Positions 59,101 to 64,000 of a stretch of 64,000 bases of DNA are shown one piece after another. The stretch is taken from contig NC_134951.1 in the NCBI RefSeq assembly GCF_965638725.1, positions 102,261,811 to 102,325,810 of the forward strand. Reading direction: 5' to 3'. Under the pieces are notes generated by a model, which made no database searches, had not been told where the DNA came from, and saw only the letters and a program-made list of their open reading frames with translations. Every line of letters starts with the position of its first letter. Position 1 is the stretch's first letter. This DNA comes from Aptenodytes patagonicus (lineage: Eukaryota > Chordata > Aves > Sphenisciformes > Spheniscidae). The translations under genes were made by a program, and so were the position numbers.

Positions 59101-60575
59101 AATACATAGAAGTATGTTCTAACGGCTCTGCCAGATCTTCTGCTGGTATAAATTTATGTAGCCTTGTCAAAGTCTGTGAAGCTACACAGATTACCACCTT
59201 CCCCTACAGAGAGTAGAGAAATATCAGAAAATGCTCCATATGGTGAAGCAAGCCTGGCTGTCAGTTTTAGCTTAATATTGTCCTCCTGTGAGTTGCAGTT
59301 TATTTTTTTCTCACAGTATCTACAGCATGTCAAGAATGTTGGAAAAGATGATTCTAAACTTCGAAAGTTATTTTTGCAGCTGTGGTAAGCTAAGGAAAAA
59401 AGAATGCTGGCCTTCGCTTGCAATGCCTGGACTGTACTTGTTAGAGGAATATATTTTTAAACTGTAATTGTTTTTAACAGTGTTTACTGCTGCACCGTTT
59501 TAATATATTTTTTTAATAGCAGTATTCTTACATTTAATATGGAAATAAAGTGGTGTAAATGTGCATATGGATTATTTTTGTTTTGCATGTTTGCTGCTGT
59601 AATTAACATACATTAAATTTAAGATACTTTCCAATGAATACATATTTTTCTTATATTTCTTCTACCCCCACAGGTTCATGCTCTAAATATCCTTCGGGCA
59701 CTGTTTAGGGATACACGTTTAGGTGAAAATATCATGCCTTATGTTGCAGATGGAATACAAGCAGCAATTCTAGGTTTTATGTCACCTGTCTGGGCAGTAA
59801 GTTAATTCTTAATTTTGCCTCTCTAATTTAACAGGATATAAAGTGGTGCCGTTCAGTGAAGCTTTGGTCATGTCTATAAATGGCAGTACTACGATTTCTG
59901 GAATGTTACATGGTGTAATATTTCAAGGTACAATGAAGAATAATGTAGACCTGCAAAAAAGTCATAGTTTTTTGGCTTCGTTTCATTTTTCTGTAATGTG
60001 AAGTACTGATACTGGCAAAACATAGGGACAAAGATTATCTTACAGATAAAAATATATCTGGCTGTTAAATTTTGAGTCAGTGCACCTAGCTAGTAAGGAC
60101 TGCATTTACATTCATTCTCACTGTTACTTTTCTTTTCAATAAAAGATCGTGTTCATATGGCATATCAAGGTAGAACATTTCATCATCTGCCATGCATAAG
60201 GGTGAATGCTTTGAACCACTAGAAATCTGGATGTATCCCTTATGTTAAAGATGGACATCTCCAAAAAACCTGAACTTTCTATTAGTGCCATCTTGATTAA
60301 GAGGAAAGATGCTCTGAATTGATTTTTTCCGTGTGCTGACCTCTGAACAGCAGGCATGCTCTGTCCTTCACTCAGCTGTTCTTCTTTTTGACTGTACATT
60401 AGTGGCTGTATTTAAAAAAAATTACTGGTACATTTCAAATGGATTTTTCAAACATTGTTCATGTTCTTTTCTTTCTGCTTTAGGTAAGAAATTCATCTAC
60501 ACTTCTTTTTAGTGCTCTGATTACAAGAATTTTTGGGGTTAAAAGAGGGAAAGATGAAAATTCCAAAAAAAATAG
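23026..60575 (+). CDS. THADA: THADA (5' two thirds of the coding region, 25 coding exons; 3' end beyond the window)
   Basis: THADA is a large armadillo/HEAT-repeat scaffold protein and the counterpart of yeast Trm732. By family knowledge it partners FTSJ1 to 2'-O-methylate position 32 of certain cytosolic tRNAs. Fly work links it to SERCA and energy balance, and the human gene is broken in thyroid adenomas. Here 25 coding exons (23047-60575) join in frame to 1,269 codons plus 2 nt without a stop. The human protein is about 1,950 residues. The start is ATG 23047-23049 in a good context (A at -3, G at +4), giving [11 protein letters not shown], close to the human start. Recognition rests on long conserved stretches such as [54 protein letters not shown] and [20 protein letters not shown]. 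The last of these lies in the DUF2428 core. All introns are GT..AG except one GC..AG (after 27121). The next exon, expected to begin near MTGREFFSRFP in human, was not found before 64000. Confidence 0.97.
23487..23545 (-). mobile_element. CR1 LINE 3' tip, reverse orientation
   Basis: The segment 'agaatcacagaatgattgaggttggaagggatttctggaggtcatctt' is the antisense of the CR1 3' terminus. It is a very short 5'-truncated insertion in THADA intron 2. Confidence 0.85.
23743..24275 (+). mobile_element. CR1 LINE 3' fragment, plus orientation
   Basis: The order of landmarks is 'agcactggtgagggcacaactggagc', 'gtactggagagagtccagcaaagggccac', 'tacgaggaaaggctgagagctgggg', 'ctgaagggagggtgtaaagaagacaga', 'ggaggcagtgggcacaaactgacac', 'ctccatccttggaggtattcagaa' and 'gaccagatgacctccagacatcccttccaac'. 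An A/T tract interrupts it near 24077. It lies in THADA intron 2 in the sense direction. Confidence 0.93.
24498..24592 (+). CDS. THADA: THADA exon 3
   Basis: Residues 26-57, entering in phase 1 and leaving in phase 0. It contains [19 protein letters not shown], near-identical to the mammalian segment. AATGCAG acceptor and GTAAGG donor. Confidence 0.95.
24994..25124 (+). CDS. THADA: THADA exon 4
   Basis: Residues 58-100, leaving in phase 2. It ends in [13 protein letters not shown], matching the human [19 protein letters not shown] acceptor and GTAAAA donor. Confidence 0.95.
25125..25889. other. THADA intron 4
   Basis: AT-rich intron of 765 bp. No repeat or extra exon is recognised. Confidence 0.6.
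25890..26038 (+). CDS. THADA: THADA exon 5
   Basis: Residues 101-150, leaving in phase 1. It contains [17 protein letters not shown]. Acceptor GTTGCAG, donor GTACGA. Confidence 0.95.
26197..26229 (+). CDS. THADA: THADA exon 6 (33-nt micro-exon)
   Basis: Residues 151-161 ([11 protein letters not shown]), phase 1 on both sides. It follows an intron of only 158 bp. Including it keeps frame and restores the GRAS..N...VL.FLQKSL segment, so it is real despite its size. Donor GTAAAG. Confidence 0.9.
26230..27072. other. THADA intron 6
   Basis: 843 bp. A 153-codon open frame (26598-27059) runs through it, but it lacks any family resemblance or conserved context. I treat it as chance. No repeat is recognised. 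Confidence 0.55.
27073..27121 (+). CDS. THADA: THADA exon 7 (followed by a GC donor)
   Basis: Residues 162-177 ([16 protein letters not shown]), leaving in phase 2. The donor is AACAG|GCAAGT, the standard form of a GC-AG intron. Reading on gives RKNHGN in the next exon, as in THADA, so the exon end is secure. Confidence 0.92.
28090..28280 (+). CDS. THADA: THADA exon 8
   Basis: Residues 178-241, leaving in phase 1. It contains [20 protein letters not shown], strongly conserved. A long T tract and CCCCGCAG acceptor precede it; the donor is GTAAGA. Confidence 0.96.
28923..29017 (+). CDS. THADA: THADA exon 9
   Basis: Residues 242-273, ending in phase 0. It contains [24 protein letters not shown] acceptor and GTAAGT donor. 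Confidence 0.95.
29318..29538 (+). CDS. THADA: THADA exon 10
   Basis: Residues 274-346, leaving in phase 2. It contains [27 protein letters not shown] acceptor and GTAAGC donor. Confidence 0.96.
29539..30550. other. THADA intron 10
   Basis: 1.0-kb AT-rich intron with a long T tract (30488-30500) before the next exon. No repeat or exon is recognised. Confidence 0.55.
30551..31242 (+). CDS. THADA: THADA exon 11 (largest exon, 692 nt)
   Basis: Residues 347-577, leaving in phase 1. This exon is the clearest identifier. It carries [67 protein letters not shown] and [14 protein letters not shown], all aligned with THADA. The acceptor is TTAAAAG, the donor GTAAGA. Confidence 0.98.
31931..32082 (+). 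CDS. THADA: THADA exon 12
   Basis: Residues 578-628, ending in phase 0. It contains [20 protein letters not shown]. Compared with human as I recall it, about nine residues before GSC are absent (the human text reads QEQSFPSL or similar there). Donor GTAGAG. Confidence 0.95.
32225..32380 (+). CDS. THADA: THADA exon 13
   Basis: Residues 629-680, phase 0 on both sides. It contains [16 protein letters not shown] and [25 protein letters not shown] acceptor and GTAATT donor. The intron before it is only 142 bp. Confidence 0.96.
32381..33561. other. THADA intron 13
   Basis: 1.2 kb with a purine-rich block (about 32980-33420, many GGGA/GAAGG runs on the plus strand) that gives long but meaningless open frames. 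No coding or repeat identity is assigned. Confidence 0.5.
33562..33684 (+). CDS. THADA: THADA exon 14
   Basis: Residues 681-721, phase 0 on both sides. It starts [17 protein letters not shown] and ends LQQYK, as in THADA. TTAAAAG acceptor and GTAAGT donor. Confidence 0.95.
34392..34418. repeat. Poly-A tract in THADA intron 14
   Basis: About 24 As, nearly uninterrupted, within the 0.9-kb intron 14. No LINE or SINE body is recognisable upstream, so its origin is unclear. Confidence 0.8.
34620..34743 (+). CDS. THADA: THADA exon 15
   Basis: Residues 722-762, leaving in phase 1. It contains [18 protein letters not shown] and [18 protein letters not shown] acceptor and GTGAGA donor. Confidence 0.96.
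34744..36221. other. THADA intron 15
   Basis: 1.5 kb, AT-rich. A short tandem duplication of a 17-bp unit lies at about 35595-35628. Nothing else is recognised. Confidence 0.55.
35595..35628. repeat. 17-bp tandem duplication
   Basis: The unit TTAGGATTTCAGAAGCC occurs twice back to back in THADA intron 15. It is a perfect, hence recent, local duplication. Confidence 0.85.
36222..36370 (+). CDS. THADA: THADA exon 16
   Basis: Residues 763-812, ending in phase 0. It contains [27 protein letters not shown] acceptor and GTATGT donor. Confidence 0.95.
37218..37428 (+). CDS. THADA: THADA exon 17
   Basis: Residues 813-882, leaving in phase 1. It contains [20 protein letters not shown], then a poorly conserved linker (about residues 847-871) before VEKNTLA. 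TTTTCAG acceptor and GTAAGC donor. A 13-base C run follows at 37451-37463. Confidence 0.96.
37429..38757. other. THADA intron 17
   Basis: 1.3 kb. It starts with a C13 homopolymer (37451-37463) 22 bp past the donor. No exon or repeat is recognised in the remainder. Confidence 0.55.
38758..38893 (+). CDS. THADA: THADA exon 18
   Basis: Residues 883-927, leaving in phase 2. It contains [26 protein letters not shown] acceptor and GTAAGT donor. Confidence 0.96.
39233..39369 (+). CDS. THADA: THADA exon 19
   Basis: Residues 928-973, leaving in phase 1. It contains [20 protein letters not shown], nearly identical to mammals. The acceptor follows a long T-rich tract; donor GTAAAC. Confidence 0.96.
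39789..39947 (+). CDS. THADA: THADA exon 20
   Basis: Residues 974-1026, phase 1 on both sides. It contains [17 protein letters not shown] and AKILKEH. After that the sequence diverges (about residues 1002-1024). GTGTAG acceptor and GTAAAT donor. Confidence 0.95.
39948..41120. other. THADA intron 20
   Basis: 1.2 kb. The only notable element is a CTCF-like plus X-box-like cluster at about 40653-40683 (separate entry). Confidence 0.5.
40653..40683 (+). promoter_or_regulatory. Candidate CTCF-like site abutting an X-box (RFX)-like site
   Basis: GGCCACCAGATGGGGCC (40653-40669) fits the CTCF core CCASYAGRKGGCR closely except near its end. Directly adjoining it, GTTGCCTTAGAAAC (40670-40683) resembles the RFX X-box GTNRCC-N-RGYAAC with one mismatch. 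The pair is GC-rich inside an AT-rich intron. Confidence 0.35.
41121..41278 (+). CDS. THADA: THADA exon 21
   Basis: Residues 1027-1079, ending in phase 0. It contains [20 protein letters not shown], the start of the conserved DUF2428 region. TTTAAG acceptor and GTAGGA donor. Confidence 0.97.
44145..44583 (+). mobile_element. CR1 LINE 3' fragment, plus orientation
   Basis: 5'-truncated CR1. It runs 'catccagaggagggcaacaaagctggtgaaagggctgga', 'ctatgaggagcagctaggga', 'ggaggctgaggggtgacctcattgctctctacagcttcctga', 'aaacactggaagaggcttcctgg' and ends 'gatgatcgttgtaggtcccttccaactgaaa'. The body differs from the copies at 22-24 kb, so it is another CR1 subfamily. It lies in THADA intron 21, sense orientation. 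Confidence 0.93.
44584..44649 (+). repeat. (TATCC)n tail of the CR1 copy
   Basis: About 13 perfect TATCC units directly follow the CR1 3' end. CR1 elements end in short tandem repeats. This pentamer array has expanded into a microsatellite and is probably polymorphic. Confidence 0.95.
46999..47108 (+). CDS. THADA: THADA exon 22
   Basis: Residues 1080-1115, leaving in phase 2. It contains [19 protein letters not shown], strongly conserved. TTTTTTAG acceptor and GTAGAA donor. Confidence 0.97.
47109..55333. other. THADA intron 22 (8.2 kb, longest in the window)
   Basis: AT-rich intron. I find no exon, no CR1 copy and no clear simple repeat beyond short homopolymers, plus a small duplicated TTATAGTAATG unit at about 50563-50585. 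It is unusually free of recognisable repeats for its length. Confidence 0.5.
55334..55466 (+). CDS. THADA: THADA exon 23
   Basis: Residues 1116-1160, ending in phase 0. It contains [20 protein letters not shown] and [14 protein letters not shown], the best-conserved signature of the DUF2428 family. ATGTAG acceptor and GTACCA donor. Confidence 0.98.
55467..58415. other. THADA intron 23 (2.9 kb)
   Basis: A GC-richer, CpG-containing block occurs at about 56010-56300 and is not assigned. No exon is recognised. 'catcatagaattgtaaaatgg' near 55868 is only faintly CR1-like. Confidence 0.5.
58416..58529 (+). CDS. THADA: THADA exon 24
   Basis: Residues 1161-1198, phase 0 on both sides. It starts [17 protein letters not shown] and contains [16 protein letters not shown] acceptor and GTAAAA donor. 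Confidence 0.97.
58530..59673. other. THADA intron 24
   Basis: 1.1 kb, AT-rich. No repeat or exon is recognised. Confidence 0.55.
59674..59796 (+). CDS. THADA: THADA exon 25
   Basis: Residues 1199-1239, phase 0 on both sides. It contains [19 protein letters not shown], nearly invariant in THADA. CCCACAG acceptor and GTAAGT donor. Confidence 0.98.
60484..60575 (+). CDS. THADA: THADA exon 26 (last coding exon in the window)
   Basis: Residues 1240-1269, leaving in phase 2. It contains [26 protein letters not shown] acceptor and GTAAGC donor. The mammalian protein continues NRMTGREFF; that exon is not in the window. Confidence 0.97.
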
Positions 60576-63500
60576 GTAAGCCTCACTTGGTACCAATTGT
60601 GAGTTTGCAAAACATGACCTTAGCCAACAACAATTTGAAAATGTTGCTTGCTTTATGGATATATTTGAATCATGATGTTACAAAAACATCTAGTTTTGCT
60701 TAAACTGTGCTGCCAAGAAATAAGTGGTAGGGCCAAAAATATCTGCTGTTAAGCACTGAGAGTTAATTTGTACTCACGTGCAATTTCATGGAAGGGGAAT
60801 GTTGCTGAGAGGTTTTGGTACCAGCGGCTCTTCCGAATGCCCAGTCTCTCTTGTGGTCACAAACTAGCCCTATTGCTCTTGACGGCAAAGAGAGGGGGGT
60901 GAAGGAGAAGAGGAGCAATGGTCACATGTGTGTTCCCTTACCTCTAGAGCAGGCCTGGAGGTAATCTCACCCCTACTAATTTGAGATTTTTCCCTTTAGC
61001 TTTCTTACTCTAGAACACCCTGTCCCTTTTTCATGTCTCCTTCCTCCAAGCTCCAAAGGTTGCAGCTTGTGAAGCTGCTTCTCTTCCAAGGGATTCTGCC
61101 CTTGAACTCTGTAGTCCTGCTCCAGATCCGCTACTATTTCACTTTCTTGTGCAGAACCAGTTCTCCTCTGACTCTTAAAACTCCCCAGTCCTGAGCAGTC
61201 CTGTTTCCCTGCGCCCTCCAGTTAGTGCACAGGCACCCCTGTGTTTTCTTTGGCCTTCAGCCCCTTCTTTTAGCTTCTGCAGCTAATGAAGCATGCCCAT
61301 GCCCTGTGCTCTGTAGCTGAGGTTCCTGCTCTAGTAGGGATGTGAAAATAACCCCAGACGCAGAATAAACGCATTAAAAAATACTCCTGAGTGAGTCTGC
61401 GGGGCCATAGGGTGGTCACACTATGGATATTATGGTAACCATTTCAGAAATTACTAATGGATTTTCAAATCATGGACAAGGTATGCAATTTCTGAAAGAA
61501 GGCAATTGTTATGATTTACCTTCAAAAATGCCACTTTTTTAAAAAAAAAAAAAACCCTCATGGTTCCTTAGCGTTGATCTGTGTAGCTAATATAATTTTC
61601 ATGCACATTATGAGAAACTAAATGTCCTGGGATGATACTCGTCTTTCATCTTTTAGATGATAGATAGGTGCCATTTTAGTTGTTTGAAATAATTAATTTC
61701 AGGTGTCACTTGAAAAATTAGTTGCTATGCATGTATGAATGTGAGGAGGAAATACAGGTGGGAGATTGGAGGGAGATTTCCCTTAGAAAATAACTCTTCC
61801 CCGCAAAATGATTTGAAATGTCATCTCCCCTACTGCATGAAATTATCCCTGCTTTGTCTTAAACCCAAATCAGTTCTCGCTCAAACCTGGAATTCACTCC
61901 CATAACCCCTGAAACCCAAGCAGAGCAATAAAAAGTGTTTCTTATTTCTTGCCTTCTCACTTTGTTTTTGTAACAGCATTTAAAGGTGTGGTGGTTTGTT
62001 TTGGTTTTTTTTTTTTATTTCAATATTGAGCACTTATTGAAAGAGATACGTACCTTAGCTCTTTTAAGCTTGTGTCCTAAGGAAAAACTTCACACTAACT
62101 TCTGCAGTGGGAAGGCAAACTGACTTCTCAAATACATGCAGTGTGAGGAGATACGTAATCTTGAGATTTCTGTTTTGTGAAGTTGCAGGAAGTAATGCAT
62201 TTGAGCATCTGTTGGGTATGGGAGATACCAGAATGAAGGAAAGTAAACTTTTATATAGTTGAATTGAATTCATTAAAAACAATGTTAATTTTTACGTAAC
62301 TGGCACTGTCAACTTGCTTCTCTGAAGCTTTTTGTTTGCAGTAATTCCTTTGTAATCATTTTGACCAAAAGATGTTAAAGCTGGGCTGACTTCTTTTTCT
62401 TCCTCTGTTCATTTAGGAATTTTGCATTAAACATTGTACGTAGTCAGTTCCAGTGTTTCGCACATGTAGCCTTCAATACCACGAAACAGGGAATGGGAAA
62501 ACACTTCTAAAGACAGGTCAGTGAGAGACAGGAGGTATGAAAACAGAGGCAGAGATTTGATTTCGCGTTTCTGACCCCTGTCTCTACGGGAGATACTGGT
62601 TTAGAAGGAGAATGATGTAGAGGTTGTTTGGCTATTTTGTTTGTAAAGCTTATTCCTCTGAACCCCACCGGTAGGTTTAAGGTAGGTTGTGTTTGGGAAG
62701 AGGTCTGTGTTTCAGTGGTTTGGCACCACGAGGTGTCACCGTTGCTGCACAGCTCCCTGCAGCCACATCCCTGGGGTGCAACTGCGCTTGGGCACTTCTC
62801 TTCAGGAGCTCTAAACTTGTTTAGTGTTTTGCCGGAACAGAATTCATATAGTAAAACAAAGTAATTTTTTTCCCCCCACTTTTAAGTCTGTCAGTTTATT
62901 TCAAAAGCACTAGCATTTTAGCAACTTGCATCTATAGGAGCTTGTGTGAATGTCATCTAGGTTTGAGCTGCTTGTTCTGTTGCCTGCAGGATGTTCTGCT
63001 TGCATTAAGGGGCAGTCCGTCTGTGGACAGAGACCAACTCTCTGATGCCGCTGTTGGGACCTTGCATAGGTTTGCAGTTTGCCTGATTTTAGGTTAGGGG
63101 TTTAAATCTGTCTCTTCTGCGCCAGCGGGGAGTTACCTTACTGCTGGGCTATTCTGAGCATCTGTCTAAAAAAAGATGGACTTTCTGCTTGTTTTCTCAA
63201 GAAGAGTTCCTGTGAAACTGATACAGTTGGGGTGGTGGAGAGTTTGTGTAGACTTCCAGAAGAAAGCTTTTTTGGAACAGTACTGGCAACTTAACTCCAC
63301 TGCTGTGTTTCTTTAACATACTTTGTGTTACGTTTCCCTTTTTTTTTTTTTTTTTTTTCCTCTCCTATCTCCACTAAAAATTCACATATAGCATCCTTTA
63401 TAGAAAAATTATAGGCCTATCATGTCTTTTGCTGCTTTTAGTCTGCTGATACTATGTTCCATTCCCTATTTATGTTAATTTTGTACATTATAATTGCTAT

Positions 63501-64000
63501 GCAGCTGGGGTGTTTACGAAGTGACAACACAGTGGTGGTCCATTATTTGATGGTCTTGATCAGTTGTGAAGCATTGGATTGAATGAATGAATGAACTATA
63601 ACCTAGGTCTGATCAGTATCCTGATTTAATTTGGTTTTTTTCCCAGGCATATGTAAAAGAATGATGGGTTTGGGTTTTTGTTTTGATTTCTGTTTTTGTT
63701 TGTTTGTTTTTTGGTTTGGTTTTTTTACCTCCAAACATTCCTGTGTCATTTTGGGTGTCTGCAGTAGAACAACTGTGTGAAGGGGCCCACTCACTCCGTG
63801 ACAAAGAGAGTGAGAGGATGCCTAACTCTTCTGACAGACATTTGAAGTTACATCTGCAGTGGCTATCCCTACTGGAGAGCAGAGGCAAGAAAGCATGTTG
63901 AGCTGGGCTTTGTGATCATTGAGAGGGCATTGGGAAGGTCAGCCAGAACTGTCTCAGTCGGAGGACAAGGCAATGCTAGATTATGTTAGAGGAGGTCCAT
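60576..64000. other. THADA intron 26, cut by the window edge
   Basis: At least 3.4 kb. It contains a pyrimidine-rich, GC-richer block at about 60,800-61,330 of unknown origin. A T-run lies at about 63341-63358 and four TGAA units at about 63578-63595. No exon is recognised. Confidence 0.5.

Noticed and set aside
60576..64000. Searched for the next THADA exon (NRMTGREFF region)
   Set aside because: No segment with that translation and a fitting phase-2 acceptor was found, so the exon is taken to lie beyond the window.

Overview
The window is vertebrate nuclear DNA, almost certainly from a bird. The evidence is split genes with canonical GT..AG introns, two CpG islands on an AT-rich background, many interspersed repeats that all look like CR1 LINEs (no Alu, L1 or B-type SINEs), and compact introns. 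It holds the 5' parts of two neighbouring genes in head-to-head orientation, PLEKHH2 (minus strand) and THADA (plus strand). I recall these as adjacent and divergent in mammals too (human 2p21), so the layout is ancestral amniote synteny.

Layout. About 1-10,203 is the first coding intron of PLEKHH2, with one ancient CR1 copy, a (TATG)/(CA) microsatellite and a CpG-dense island-like patch at about 7.88-8.19 kb. The first coding exon of PLEKHH2 lies at 10,204-10,333 (minus). From 10,334 to about 14.5 kb is probably its 5' UTR intron. A CpG island at about 14.5-15.5 kb is the likely PLEKHH2 promoter. About 15.5-21.1 kb is intergenic, with a second ancient CR1 copy on the minus strand. A CpG island at about 21.1-22.0 kb is the likely THADA promoter and non-coding exon 1. 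From 23,026 to the end is THADA on the plus strand.

THADA can be followed through 25 consecutive coding exons (23,047-60,575). Every exon-exon junction keeps the frame, giving 1,269 codons plus 2 nt with no internal stop. This is roughly the N-terminal two thirds of a protein of about 1,950 residues in human. The rest lies past the right edge. THADA is the animal counterpart of yeast Trm732, the partner of the FTSJ1/Trm7 tRNA 2'-O-methyltransferase. PLEKHH2 is a large PH/MyTH4/FERM protein of podocytes and the actin cytoskeleton. The two are neighbours, with no known shared pathway.

I see no undescribed system here. The points most worth a second look are: the CpG-dense 0.3-kb patch with a long minus-strand ORF in the PLEKHH2 intron; an imperfect palindrome upstream of the PLEKHH2 coding exon; a CTCF-like plus X-box-like pair in a THADA intron; a GC-AG intron next to a 33-nt micro-exon in THADA; and CR1 copies of clearly different ages.
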